Below are positions 37,565-46,227 of a DNA stretch of 64,000 nucleotides, one piece after another. The DNA is taken from assembly GCF_000967495.1 (NCBI RefSeq), contig NZ_JXXU01000018.1, forward strand, positions 1 to 64,000, given 5' to 3'. This stretch comes from Vibrio neptunius (lineage in GTDB: Bacteria; Pseudomonadota; Gammaproteobacteria; Enterobacterales; Vibrionaceae). Both the position numbers and the translations under genes were made by a program. The notes beneath the pieces were generated by a model. The model had not been told where the DNA came from. It worked only from the letters and a program-made list of their open reading frames with translations, and did no database searches. Positions within the stretch are counted from its first letter, which is position 1. Every line of letters starts with the position of its first letter.

Positions 37565-37990
37565 TTATTTAGAATACCTAGCCATCGCCGCTTGCTCTTT
37601 CGGCACCACAGTTTTACCAATCGGAGCTAGCGAGATGTACGCCAGTTTAAGGTGCTGAATAGCAAATGGAATACCAATGATGGTCACAAAACACGCCACT
37701 GCTGACAGGATATGACCTATCGCTAACCAGATACCAGCAAACACAAACCAAATGATATTGCCAACTAGGCCCAATGGGCTAGTGCCAATATCCATTTCAT
37801 TGGTCAACTCATCTCGGGCAATCGCTTCCTGACCAAACGGGAAGAAGGAAAAATTGCCCATCACAAAACAGGCCCGCCCCCAAGGGATACCAACGATACT
37901 GATAAAAGCTAGCAGGCCGAAGAACCACCACATCAGGCCCATGACAACTCCGCCCAGCAAAAACCAAATTATATTACCTATCGTTCTCAT
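37565..37990 (-). CDS. YccF-family inner-membrane protein
   Basis: A 141-residue protein made of two YccF repeats. Each has the NIIWFxxxGxxxxxxxxxxG core and a SIVGIPWG/TIIGIPFA loop, with about four membrane segments. YccF proteins are of unknown function and conserved in proteobacteria. It follows the monooxygenase-like gene by 28 bases on the same strand and ends at a terminator. Confidence 0.85.
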   Translation of the reverse strand: MRTIGNIIWFLLGGVVMGLMWWFFGLLAFISIVGIPWGRACFVMGNFSFFPFGQEAIARDELTNEMDIGTSPLGLVGNIIWFVFAGIWLAIGHILSAVACFVTIIGIPFAIQHLKLAYISLAPIGKTVVPKEQAAMARYSK

Positions 37991-38018
37991 AACCTGTTGT
38001 TTCTCCTTTTAGAAAACC

Positions 38019-38312
38019 TTAATCGAACACACTCTCATAATGTTCTACGGTCGGGAATGGATCATAAAAATGATGTAAAAGTGCTTTCCATTCTTGGTAC
38101 TCAGCAGATTGCCTGAACCCGATTTCATGGTCTTCTAATGTTTGCCAGTTCACTAACAAGATATAGCGCCCCGGATTCTCAATACAACGTTGCAACTGGT
38201 GTGAAACATAGCCTTTCATACTTGAGATGATAGCCTGAGCTTTTGCAAAGTTTTGCTCAAAATCTTTCTCCATATCTGGCTTCACATCCAAGATGGCGAC
38301 TTCTAGTATCAT
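38019..38312 (-). CDS. Antibiotic-biosynthesis-monooxygenase (ABM) domain protein
   Basis: A 97-residue dimeric alpha/beta-barrel-type protein: MILEVAILDVKPDMEKDFEQNFAKAQ at the N-terminus, YILLVNWQTLEDHEIGFRQSAEYQEW in the middle and HHFYDPFPTVEHYESV at the end. ABM-family proteins include quinol monooxygenases and heme-degrading enzymes; many small ones have no known activity. It lies between TauE/SafE and YccF genes, all on the minus strand with gaps under 40 bases. Confidence 0.8.
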   Translation of the reverse strand: MILEVAILDVKPDMEKDFEQNFAKAQAIISSMKGYVSHQLQRCIENPGRYILLVNWQTLEDHEIGFRQSAEYQEWKALLHHFYDPFPTVEHYESVFD

Positions 38313-38351
38313 GTTTTTTCCTTAACCTAAGATGAACGTCAATAAAATGAG

Positions 38352-39080
38352 TTATACCAAGCCCTGCCAGACTGCCGTCGCACCACTGACGGTACACAGC
38401 ATCAATGCTCCAAGGCGAATTTTTTCTTTGGGCAGAGATTGAGTCGTTGCTAAGGCGAGTTTATACCCCAACCACGCAGCAGGAAGAAGCGGAATACTGA
38501 TCCACAGATGACGCGTCGTCAAAAAGCCCGCAGGCATTTGGATAATCAATGAAATGATTGAGCTGAATACAAAAAAGGCCGACAAATTGCCTCGCAGCTG
38601 ATTCGCTTCCTGATGTTGTAACAACAAAGCCATCGGCGGCCCTCCAATACCAGAGCTAGTGCCGAAAAAACCAGAAAAGAAACCAGCTACGCCCATGCGG
38701 GCTGGTGTAGGCTCAATGCGAAAAGGAAGTAGACTCACTGCGACTGCAAACAATACCAGCAAGCCAAGCCATAGCGCCAGCAAATCGGTCGATACCATCA
38801 CCAACAGCACACCACCCGCGATAGAGCCCGGTACTCGACCAATTAATGCCATCTTAAGCCCCCCAATCTCTACGCTATCTCTATGCTTCAGTGCATTGAG
38901 AATTGAGATATAAAGCGCTACCAAGCAGATAGGAGCAGGAACATAATCTGGCGAGATAAGAAATAGCAGCGGTGCGGCAACAATCGCTAAACCAAAACCA
39001 ATCGCCGTCTGCACGAACGAGCCAAGAAAAATCAGCAAAGCAGCGAGTAACGCCTCTGTGGTTATCCATTCCGCATACAT
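38352..39080 (-). CDS. TauE/SafE-family membrane transporter
   Basis: A 242-residue polytopic inner-membrane protein with two homologous halves: GSFVQTAIGFGLAIVAAPLL, and GFFSGFFGTSSGIGGPPMALLL with its GxGGP motif. The family exports sulphite, sulphoacetate or other organosulphur anions; the substrate here is unknown. ATG 39080 is used. A TTG at 39104 would add eight residues. Neither has a clear ribosome-binding site. Confidence 0.85.
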   Translation of the reverse strand: MYAEWITTEALLAALLIFLGSFVQTAIGFGLAIVAAPLLFLISPDYVPAPICLVALYISILNALKHRDSVEIGGLKMALIGRVPGSIAGGVLLVMVSTDLLALWLGLLVLFAVAVSLLPFRIEPTPARMGVAGFFSGFFGTSSGIGGPPMALLLQHQEANQLRGNLSAFFVFSSIISLIIQMPAGFLTTRHLWISIPLLPAAWLGYKLALATTQSLPKEKIRLGALMLCTVSGATAVWQGLV

Positions 39081-39192
39081 ATAAACAAAGACCGTTGGGA
39101 TCAAAGGTCTTAATCATAATCCATTTTATTCTCAAGCGGTTCCCTAAATACCCTCTGGCACATTTTTATTTCCCATCACGCTAGAGATTGAG

Positions 39193-40737
39193 TTACAAAT
39201 TTTCAATATGCGCCAAATAATACTCTGCCTTTTGCAAAATCTCACTTTGTGCCTGTTCCTCAAGATTGTCCCAAGACCGATAAATAACGCCAATACGCGG
39301 GTTTTGCGTTAGCGTTTCTCTGTGTTTGTGCATGAAACGCCAATACAAGCTATTCAATGGACAAGCATCGTCCTGCGTTTTTTTGCTGTGGTTATAATGG
39401 CACCCTTTGCAGTAATCACTCATTCGATTGATGTACGAACCACTCGCAGCGTAAGGTTTCGTTCCCACAATGCCACCATCGGCGAATAGAGCCATACCTC
39501 GGGTGTTAGGCATTTCTACCCATTCAATCGCGTCCACATAGATACCGAGATACCATTCATCAACCTGGGCTGGGGCAATCTCTGTCAACAAACAAAAGTT
39601 GCCTGTCACCATGAGTCTTTGAATATGATGCGCATAGGCGAAATCCAACGATTGCCCGATGGCTTCCTTCATACATGCCATTTTCGTCTCTCCAGACCAA
39701 AAATATTCAGGCAAGTCGCGTTTAGCGTCGAAGTGGTTGTGCTCAGCATAATCTGGCATATTGGCCCAGTACACGCCTCGGATGTATTCCCTCCAACCGA
39801 GAATTTGACGTATGAAGCCTTCAGCCTGAGAAATATCTATGTCTGGGTTCGACTCATACGCTGACAATGCACTATCAATCACTTCGAGAGGGTGAAGCAT
39901 TTTGCTGTTTAAGGCGAAGGATAATCGACTATGGTAAAGCGACCATTTTGATGCATGCGCCTGGGTCATTGCATCTTGAAACCGGCCAAAGTTAGGTAGG
40001 CATACGGAGCAAAAGTGGGCAAGTAGCGTCAGACTTTGATTGCGGTTGATCGGCCACAACAATGGGCCTTCAAGTTGCCCTATAGTGCTGATATTGTGCC
40101 GCTCAAGCGACGCTCTAATCTCAGTGACATCATTGCCAAACAATAGCGGGGTTGGCAAACGCTCTATATCCGCTATTTTGAGTTTGTTGCGATTGTTCGC
40201 ATCGTAATTCCACTTTCCACCTTTGGGCTTTCCATCTTCCATTAAGATGCTGAAATTTTTTCGCATTTTACGATAGAAATGCTCCATCATAATGTGCTTT
40301 CCTGGAGGAAAATGCTGTTCAATCTGCTCAAAAGACAGAAGAAAGTGTTCACTCTCTGTACGTTGAATACGGCAGCCTTGTATCTCTATTTCATCGAGGA
40401 GCGTTGCTAAACGAAACTCATCTGGTCTTTGATACTCGAACACGGTTGCACCAGATTCTTTGACATAGTGACGGACGAGTTGCGAGACATCAGAGAATGC
40501 CAAAGTTTGGTCCAGATTGAGGTGCAGCACTTCGTGCCCATCTTGCTGAAGATCATGCGCAAAAGCCTGCATTGCTGCGAAAAATGCACACACTTTTTGT
40601 ATGTGATGTTTAACATAAGTCGCCTCGGGATGGAGCTCTGCAATCAAGTACAACACAGATTTGTCTGATTCTTTAAACCAAGAGTGACGCATATTGAGCT
40701 GATCGCCGAGAATAAGGCGGATAGTGTTAAACGTCAT
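39193..40737 (-). CDS. FeS-type bacterial (6-4) photolyase/cryptochrome (CryPro/PhrB class)
   Basis: A 514-residue protein of the deoxyribodipyrimidine photolyase-related class: RLILGDQLN at the N-terminus, EYQRPDEFRL, FIRQILGWREYIRGVYW and EWVEMPNTRGMALFADGG. Four cysteines suited to a [4Fe-4S] cluster are visible (NFCLLTEIAP, CKGCHYNHSKK, DACPLN). Members carry FAD and repair (6-4) photoproducts or act as light receptors. ATG 40737 is chosen: it starts one base after the cryptochrome stop and has AAGGAG nine bases upstream. The two genes are translationally coupled. Confidence 0.92.
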   Translation of the reverse strand: MTFNTIRLILGDQLNMRHSWFKESDKSVLYLIAELHPEATYVKHHIQKVCAFFAAMQAFAHDLQQDGHEVLHLNLDQTLAFSDVSQLVRHYVKESGATVFEYQRPDEFRLATLLDEIEIQGCRIQRTESEHFLLSFEQIEQHFPPGKHIMMEHFYRKMRKNFSILMEDGKPKGGKWNYDANNRNKLKIADIERLPTPLLFGNDVTEIRASLERHNISTIGQLEGPLLWPINRNQSLTLLAHFCSVCLPNFGRFQDAMTQAHASKWSLYHSRLSFALNSKMLHPLEVIDSALSAYESNPDIDISQAEGFIRQILGWREYIRGVYWANMPDYAEHNHFDAKRDLPEYFWSGETKMACMKEAIGQSLDFAYAHHIQRLMVTGNFCLLTEIAPAQVDEWYLGIYVDAIEWVEMPNTRGMALFADGGIVGTKPYAASGSYINRMSDYCKGCHYNHSKKTQDDACPLNSLYWRFMHKHRETLTQNPRIGVIYRSWDNLEEQAQSEILQKAEYYLAHIENL

Positions 40738-40738
40738 C

Positions 40739-42061
40739 TTACTCATCTCCTTTTGAACAAGAGAGTGGCCAGTCGACCATATCAACATGATCACTTGGCG
40801 TATTTGCTTTATTTCCGCGCCACCGCTCTATGAAAATCTTATCTGGATCGTACATTTCAGTTTGTTTCGCTAAATTAAAATGACGAGAACCTCTGGGGTC
40901 CGCGCCCACGCCCGCCAAATATTGCCAATTCCCCCAGTTCGAAGCGACATCATAATCAACGAGTTGAGTCTCGAAGTAGGCGGCCCCGTAGCGCCAATCC
41001 AAACCAAGTTCATGAATCAAACAGCTTGCTACGAGTTGCCTGCCTCTATTAGACATGTACCCCGTCGCTTTAAGCTGTTTCATGCACGCATTGACGATTG
41101 GGTATTGCGTTTCACCATGTTTCCATTGCTGAAACCGGTAGCTATAAAAGCTTGTCAATGGTGCGATATCTTTAACGCCAGAAAACTTAAACAAACGTCT
41201 TCCCCACTGCTTTCCATACCAATGAAAATACTCCCGCCACAGCAACTCAAAGAAAATCCAGTAAGTTGAGTCGTTGGCTCCTTCCCTCTGCTCATATTCT
41301 TGAAGCAATACAAAGATCCTCTTCGGACTCAGGCATCCTAAGGCTAACCACAGAGAAAACTTAGTCGAAAAATCAAAACCATCGAGCTCGTTGCGAGTTT
41401 GTTTGTAGTGACTTGCTAAAGATGTAGCAAAGTAACCAGAACAATGTGCGAGCCCCTGAGTTTCTCCCCCAGCGAATAGCTGACATGGTACCTTTTCTAT
41501 GTTTAATGTGCTGATTACCTGCGCAGGTTGTTCAGGTAACAAAGACAGGCTTGATTCTACACCGATAGGAAGGTGCTCGACTTGCTTTCTGAATTGGGTA
41601 AAGGTGCCGGGCAATTCGCCTAACCTAAAAGGGAGAAGGCGCTGACTGAAGAGTGTGTTAACTGGTTCTTGAATACAGGTGAGATCCGAGTGCAGCTGAG
41701 ACAACCTGTCGACTACGCTTTGCTCATTGACACCGGAAAATAGGTCACAGTACAAATGCGTGACATCATAATCTCGGATAAAACGATGGAGGACATCCAG
41801 AGGGCGGTCATCACAGACGATCAAATGCTGTCCCATATTTTCGAGAGATATCGATAAACAGGCCACGGATTGCTGAAGAAATGCCATTCGCTCAAAGCCT
41901 AAACTCTGTTCTTGTGAATAACGAATCAGATAACTGTCCATCTGAGGCAAGCAATAGATGCATAGCAGGCTATCAACTTCACAACTCGCCTGCCATAGCA
42001 ATGGGTTATCTTGGGTGCGAAGATCGCAAGTGAACCAGTAAAGACCAACTTTTTGTTTCAA
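40739..42061 (-). CDS. DASH-family cryptochrome
   Basis: A 440-residue FAD-binding protein of the photolyase superfamily. The N-terminal antenna domain opens VGLYWFTCDLRTQDNPLL. The FAD domain has the DASH signatures SLWLALGCLSPKRI, FFELLWREYFHWYGKQWG and the segment from ASNWGNWQYLAGVGADPRG to FNLAKQ. DASH proteins repair single-stranded or looped cyclobutane dimers and may signal blue light. It is the upstream partner of the FeS photolyase gene. Confidence 0.93.
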   Translation of the reverse strand: MKQKVGLYWFTCDLRTQDNPLLWQASCEVDSLLCIYCLPQMDSYLIRYSQEQSLGFERMAFLQQSVACLSISLENMGQHLIVCDDRPLDVLHRFIRDYDVTHLYCDLFSGVNEQSVVDRLSQLHSDLTCIQEPVNTLFSQRLLPFRLGELPGTFTQFRKQVEHLPIGVESSLSLLPEQPAQVISTLNIEKVPCQLFAGGETQGLAHCSGYFATSLASHYKQTRNELDGFDFSTKFSLWLALGCLSPKRIFVLLQEYEQREGANDSTYWIFFELLWREYFHWYGKQWGRRLFKFSGVKDIAPLTSFYSYRFQQWKHGETQYPIVNACMKQLKATGYMSNRGRQLVASCLIHELGLDWRYGAAYFETQLVDYDVASNWGNWQYLAGVGADPRGSRHFNLAKQTEMYDPDKIFIERWRGNKANTPSDHVDMVDWPLSCSKGDE

Positions 42062-42136
42062 GCCTCAGCTCCTGACTTTTCTCTTTTACATTAGTACGTG
42101 AGAAACAGGAACTAAGACTTGTGGCGAATGAATTTA

Positions 42137-43354
42137 TTACGCTACCGCAAAGCGTCGAACAGGCTTGTCGTTGATTGGCAGATGAATAATCGCCGCAGCA
42201 AACGCGAGAACAACCGTCGACCACCAAATGGGCTCATAAGAACCGTAGTAATCGTAAATACGGCCACCAGCCCAAGCCCCTAAGAAGCTACCGACCTGAT
42301 GAGTGAAAAAGACCAGCCCATAAAGCGTCGACAGATACTTAGCGCCAAAGATCTGCCTCACTAAGCCAGACGTCAATGGCACGGTACCTAGCCAACAAAA
42401 ACCAATAGCTGCACCAAATATCGCTGCTGTGTGCTCAGTAACTGGCAATGTCACAAATGCACCAATCACCATGGTACGCATCAGATACAGCGCAGACATC
42501 ACATGGCGTTTACTGAATTTATCGCCCATTACTCCCCAAAAATAAGAGCCGAAGATATTGAAAACCCCGACGTAAGCGAGTGCCATCGCAGCCGTTGAAG
42601 CAGGTAACTGTTTGTCGGCTAAATAGCTAGGTAAATGGGTAGCAATAAACATCACGTGGAAGCCACAAACGAAGAAACCAAGATGGATCAGCCAATAACC
42701 TTTATGAGACAACGCCTCTTTTAACGCCTGACTAAGCGTTAAATTGTCTTCTTTCATCTCACTAGCAGAGTTTTCATTTTTGACTGCGGTTTTCGGCGCT
42801 CGCATAAACAATGCAAATGCAATCATTGTTGAGCAAAGCATAGCAAAGCCCTGAAGCGCCCCTTGCCATCCCAAATCACTCAGCAGCATCTGCGCTCCGG
42901 GAATCATAGCAAACATACCAAAAGAGCCAGCAGCAGTGGTCAAGCCAAATGCTTTTGCTGCGTGCTCCGCAGGGACAACTTTAGCAACGGCGCCAAGAAC
43001 GATGACATAACTGGTTGCGCTCAGGCCTAAGCCAACGAGAACACCAAGCGTCCAATAAAGTGTTGAAGGCTCGACAGCGATAGAGGTCAAATACAGGCCA
43101 ACACCATACGCCATAGCGCCTGCAATGATGATGCGTTTTGCGCCGAATCGGTCAGCAGCCATACCGACAAACGGCTGAAAGACACCAAACAGCAAATTTT
43201 GCAGCGCAATAGCAAAGCTGAAAAATTCACGTCCGGTTTGAAAGTAATCTGAAACCGGCATCATGAAAATACCAAAAGATTGCCTGATACCTAGGCAGAT
43301 AACCAGAATGGCGATACCTAACCAGACCATTGCTGGAAAACGGAAAATGCTCAT
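42137..43354 (-). CDS. MFS transporter (monocarboxylate/OFA-like)
   Basis: A 405-residue 12-helix transporter: N-half with GIRQSFGIFMMPVS and GMAADRFGAKRIIIAG, C-half with GYWLIHLGFFVCGFHVMFIATHLPSYL and GVMGDKFSKRHVM. It is of the OFA/monocarboxylate-porter type and the substrate is unknown. AAGGTCAG lies before the ATG, immediately after the stop of the small His-rich gene, so the two form an operon. Confidence 0.88.
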   Translation of the reverse strand: MSIFRFPAMVWLGIAILVICLGIRQSFGIFMMPVSDYFQTGREFFSFAIALQNLLFGVFQPFVGMAADRFGAKRIIIAGAMAYGVGLYLTSIAVEPSTLYWTLGVLVGLGLSATSYVIVLGAVAKVVPAEHAAKAFGLTTAAGSFGMFAMIPGAQMLLSDLGWQGALQGFAMLCSTMIAFALFMRAPKTAVKNENSASEMKEDNLTLSQALKEALSHKGYWLIHLGFFVCGFHVMFIATHLPSYLADKQLPASTAAMALAYVGVFNIFGSYFWGVMGDKFSKRHVMSALYLMRTMVIGAFVTLPVTEHTAAIFGAAIGFCWLGTVPLTSGLVRQIFGAKYLSTLYGLVFFTHQVGSFLGAWAGGRIYDYYGSYEPIWWSTVVLAFAAAIIHLPINDKPVRRFAVA

Positions 43355-43363
43355 GAACTGACC

Positions 43364-43546
43364 TTAATGATGGTGATGATGAGAATGGTCACCGGACATA
43401 TCGTGACTTTGCTGGTGGCAACCGCTATTGATCGCCTGCTCCGCTAACAGTTCCATCAGACGCGGTGACTGATGGACGGCCAACAGAGTTAGGCAAAGCA
43501 ATATCGTCATTCTCACGAGCTGAGCAAAAAGTGATTGAGAAAACAT
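43364..43546 (-). CDS. Small exported protein with poly-histidine tail
   Basis: A 60-residue protein with a hydrophobic segment (QLVRMTILLCLTLLAV) and a short polar C-terminus ending SGCHQQSHDMSGDHSHHHHH. The histidine tail, with one Cys, looks like a Ni/Zn/Cu/Co-binding end. The gene starts the operon with the MFS transporter, nine bases apart, suggesting metal handling linked to transport. The family is not recognised, and the start codon has only a weak ribosome-binding site. Confidence 0.65.
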   Translation of the reverse strand: MFSQSLFAQLVRMTILLCLTLLAVHQSPRLMELLAEQAINSGCHQQSHDMSGDHSHHHHH

Positions 43547-43670
43547 AATTCATAGTCTCAGCAAGAAAACAAAAGAGCGCGAAGTGTATTGAGCCTCTCT
43601 TGATGACTCAAATGACATTTTCACAATGACTCTATGCATGTTAGTCATAGAGTTATTGTGGATTCCTCAA

Positions 43671-44273
43671 TCACCCGTTACGCCACTGTTTGGCTGCTTC
43701 AATCGCATCAGTTAACCCGTGCCACTCAAGCAAGCTTCTTTGGTATTCCGCCGCTTTGCCTTGAAGAGAAAGGCCGTAACGTTCGAGGCGATAAGCTAAG
43801 ATCGCATAGAAGGCGTCAACCACGGTCGGCTCATCGTACATAAACGGCAGCCGAGCCTTGGCAAAAATGGTATTGATACGCGTAAGATCAGAGGACAGCT
43901 CTTGCATAGGAAGTGAGTCAACCTCCAGCTTATCCAGAGTAAACGAGCAATGCGTTCTCAGTGCGACAAAACCTGAGTGCATTTCACAGCATAAACTTCG
44001 TGCTTCTGATCGTTGAAAATCACTTCGAGGTAACAATTTTCCTCCCGATAGTTCGTTTAAATACTCACTAATGGCCAGCGAATCATGGATCACGCGGTTG
44101 TTATCAATAATGAGTGCTGGGACGAGCCCTGTCGGAGAAACCAATTTAAGCTGTTCTTTCGCCTCAGGTTTCGTTAGATCGATCACCTGAGTTTCCATCT
44201 CTACCCCTGCAATGTACGCACATATCCAAGCGCGCAAAGACCAAGTAGAATCTGTTCCAACCACTAAGCGCAT
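43671..44273 (-). CDS. Glutathione S-transferase family protein
   Basis: A 200-residue GST with the N-terminal thioredoxin fold (LVVGTDSTWSLRAWICAYIAGVEMETQVIDL; SPTGLVPALI with cis-Pro; HDSLAISEYLNE for the glutathione contact) and a helical C-terminal domain. The substrate is unknown. Its start overlaps the end of the rhodanese gene by 10 bases, so the pair is co-translated. Confidence 0.85.
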   Translation of the reverse strand: MRLVVGTDSTWSLRAWICAYIAGVEMETQVIDLTKPEAKEQLKLVSPTGLVPALIIDNNRVIHDSLAISEYLNELSGGKLLPRSDFQRSEARSLCCEMHSGFVALRTHCSFTLDKLEVDSLPMQELSSDLTRINTIFAKARLPFMYDEPTVVDAFYAILAYRLERYGLSLQGKAAEYQRSLLEWHGLTDAIEAAKQWRNG

Positions 44274-44677
44274 GCTTCAGCCTCCTGTTTGACCAGCTCA
44301 AACCCTTCATCGAGCCAGCCTGTGACACCACCAATCATTTTTTTCACAGGTCGACCAAGTTTTGCCAAACGAATAGCCGCCTTCTCGGTACCATTGCAGT
44401 GTGGCCCGGCACAATACACCACAAACTGTGTATTTGGTGGAAAGGCGCTCAGGCTCTTTTCATTCAACCTCGGGTGAGGAATGTTAATCGCTCCCTTTAC
44501 CTGTCCTTGCGCAAATAGCTCTTCTCCTCTGACATCAAGCAACACAAAGTCCATACGATCATTGGTGATAGCATGATGAACATCCCAGCAGTCTGTTTCA
44601 AACTCCAATAGTCGACTGAAATATTCCAGCGCTCGCTCACTACTGGCGGCTGGAACTCTAGTTACTGCACTTGTCAT
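44264..44677 (-). CDS. Rhodanese-domain protein
   Basis: A 137-residue single rhodanese domain. The active-site loop is VVYCAGPHCNGTEKAAIRLAKLG, with the nucleophile Cys in YCAGPHC; FVLLDVRGEELFAQGQVKGAINIPH precedes it. It probably handles sulfane sulphur. ATG 44677 is chosen because AAGGAG is five bases upstream; a start at 44770 would run across that site and the divergent promoter region. It is divergent from the GlxA-type regulator. Confidence 0.87.
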   Translation of the reverse strand: MTSAVTRVPAASSERALEYFSRLLEFETDCWDVHHAITNDRMDFVLLDVRGEELFAQGQVKGAINIPHPRLNEKSLSAFPPNTQFVVYCAGPHCNGTEKAAIRLAKLGRPVKKMIGGVTGWLDEGFELVKQEAEACA

Positions 44678-44798
44678 AACGTCTCCTTGTTTGTCTTTTG
44701 AAACATTATTGCGTTCAAATAAGCAACTCAACACTGGCCTAAAAGCCAATATTCGATAATAATCAGCCAAAGACTGTCACTCACTAACGAGTCTCCAG

Positions 44799-45764
44799 AT
44801 GATCAAAGTTGCCATTCTTGCCCACTCTCACATCACCTTGTTTGAAATGTCCTGCGCTGCAGAACTGTTTGCCTTACCACGGCCTGAGTTCGATCCTTGG
44901 TATGACTGCGAGATCATTAATATGGAGAATAAAGATTTTGACAGCACAGGTGGTATTACACTCAAGACGAAATTCGTCGAGAGTTTAAAGAGTTATCACA
45001 CATTGATCATTCCTGGCTGGCCGACTGGAGACTACGATATTCCTCCACTTATTCAGCGCGAAATTCGTCAGTTTGTCAGCGATGGTAAACGCGTTTTGTC
45101 ACTTTGTTCAGGCTCTTTTTTACTGGGAAAACTCGGGCTGCTTAGAGGGCGTAAAGCCACCACACACTGGATGTATGAGAATGCATTTCGTGAGCAATTT
45201 CCTGATGTCGAATACCAGAAAGATGTACTGTACGTAGTCGATGGACAAATTGGATGCTCAGCTGGAAGCGCTTCAGCACTTGACCTTGGTCTGGCAATTA
45301 TCCGTCACGATTACGGTTATCAGATTGCTAATCAGGTCGCGAAAAGGCTGGTCATATCTTCCCATCGAACAGGCGGACAAGCGCAGTTTGTTGAAACACC
45401 CATGCTCAAAGTTCCGGGCACATTTTCACAAGCGATCGCCTGGGCATCTGAGAATCTGGATAAAGCCATCACGGTTGAAGACTGGGCGCAGCAAGCCAGC
45501 ATGTCTCGACGTACTTTTGATCGTAAATTTCGCGCCAGTTTTAGCCTTTCCCCCAAAGAGTGGCTGATCCAACAGCGCATCGAAAGAGCAAAAGGGTTGC
45601 TGGAAACCGAGTCCTTACCTATCGAACAATTGGCTAACCAAGCCGGGTTTGATAACGCCGTGACTATGCGCCATCACTTTCGTCGCTTGGTGGGCGTTTC
45701 CCCGCAGAAGTACAGAGCGCAGTTTGGTAAGATGAGTAGTAAAAATCTAGGCGATGAAGCCTAA
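44799..45764 (+). CDS. GlxA/FtrA-type regulator (DJ-1/PfpI plus AraC HTH)
   Basis: A 321-residue two-domain regulator. The N-terminal DJ-1/PfpI-like domain (about 1-185) contains VLSLCSGSFLLGKLGLLRGRKATTHW. The C-terminal AraC HTH pair is ITVEDWAQQASMSRRTFDRKF and IEQLANQAGFDNAVTMRHHFRRLVGVSPQKYR. FtrA-like proteins of this kind are often found next to rhodanese genes, as here, so control of the divergent rhodanese-GST pair is likely (inference). Confidence 0.87.
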   Translation: MIKVAILAHSHITLFEMSCAAELFALPRPEFDPWYDCEIINMENKDFDSTGGITLKTKFVESLKSYHTLIIPGWPTGDYDIPPLIQREIRQFVSDGKRVLSLCSGSFLLGKLGLLRGRKATTHWMYENAFREQFPDVEYQKDVLYVVDGQIGCSAGSASALDLGLAIIRHDYGYQIANQVAKRLVISSHRTGGQAQFVETPMLKVPGTFSQAIAWASENLDKAITVEDWAQQASMSRRTFDRKFRASFSLSPKEWLIQQRIERAKGLLETESLPIEQLANQAGFDNAVTMRHHFRRLVGVSPQKYRAQFGKMSSKNLGDEA

Positions 45765-45780
45765 GTCAAGCAATACAAAA

Positions 45781-45798
45781 GTAGGCCTGTTGGCCTAC
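45781..45798 (+). terminator. Hairpin after the GlxA-type gene
   Basis: GTAGGCC-TGTT-GGCCTAC, perfect 7-bp stem; the T-run after it is weak (CTCATTTG). Confidence 0.5.
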
Positions 45799-45864
45799 CT
45801 CATTTGTCACTATCACCGACCAAAACTAAGCCAAAGACAGTGCCACCTCCGAACGGCCCACTAT

Positions 45865-46147
45865 CTAGCAGGCTTGACTGAGTTTTTCCTTGAGATAAAT
45901 AATGAGTTCATCCACTGCTACCTGAACAATTGTTCCATCCTCACGGCATTTTATCGCCAGACTGTTGTTGGCTCGCTCCTTGTCTCCCACTACCAGCACA
46001 TATTTCAACCGATTGATAATCGTCTACTTCAACCAAACCTAATGGTCCCGTTTGACTGCAACGCCCAATTTTATGGAAGAAATCACCAACAGTATGTTGG
46101 TGAGTTTTGGAGCTAAACTCACTTAACGTTAGAAATTGAGAAAACAC
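45865..46147 (-). pseudogene. Broken ThrRS-like anticodon-domain fragment
   Basis: On the minus strand, 45865-46023 reads INRLKYVLVVGDKERANNSL, then AIKCREDGTIVQVAVDELII and YLKEKL before a stop. This looks like the C-terminal (HGTP-anticodon) end of threonyl-tRNA synthetase. The upstream part is in another frame (GRCSQTGPLGLVEVDDYQS), so a frameshift or rearrangement separates them. There is no start codon with a ribosome-binding site. It is a remnant of an amino-acyl-tRNA-synthetase-like gene; the ThrRS assignment covers only about 45 residues. Confidence 0.5.
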
Positions 46148-46227
46148 AAAAATGCAACATATGTAACTGATTCCATTAAATCAGTTATGTGATAATACTA
46201 CTTCATACCCACATTTTATGGACTGAA

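Noticed and set aside
40880..41269. Open 129-codon frame antisense to the DASH cryptochrome gene
   Set aside because: Covered by a well-supported gene on the other strand; protein composition is not natural.
43364..43384. Poly-histidine end as an engineered tag
   Set aside because: It lies in a natural operon with mixed CAT/CAC codons and no vector-like sequence.
45941..46147. Minus-strand 68-codon frame as an intact gene
   Set aside because: It shares its region with the ThrRS-like fragment in another frame and lacks a ribosome-binding site; treated as part of the pseudogene.
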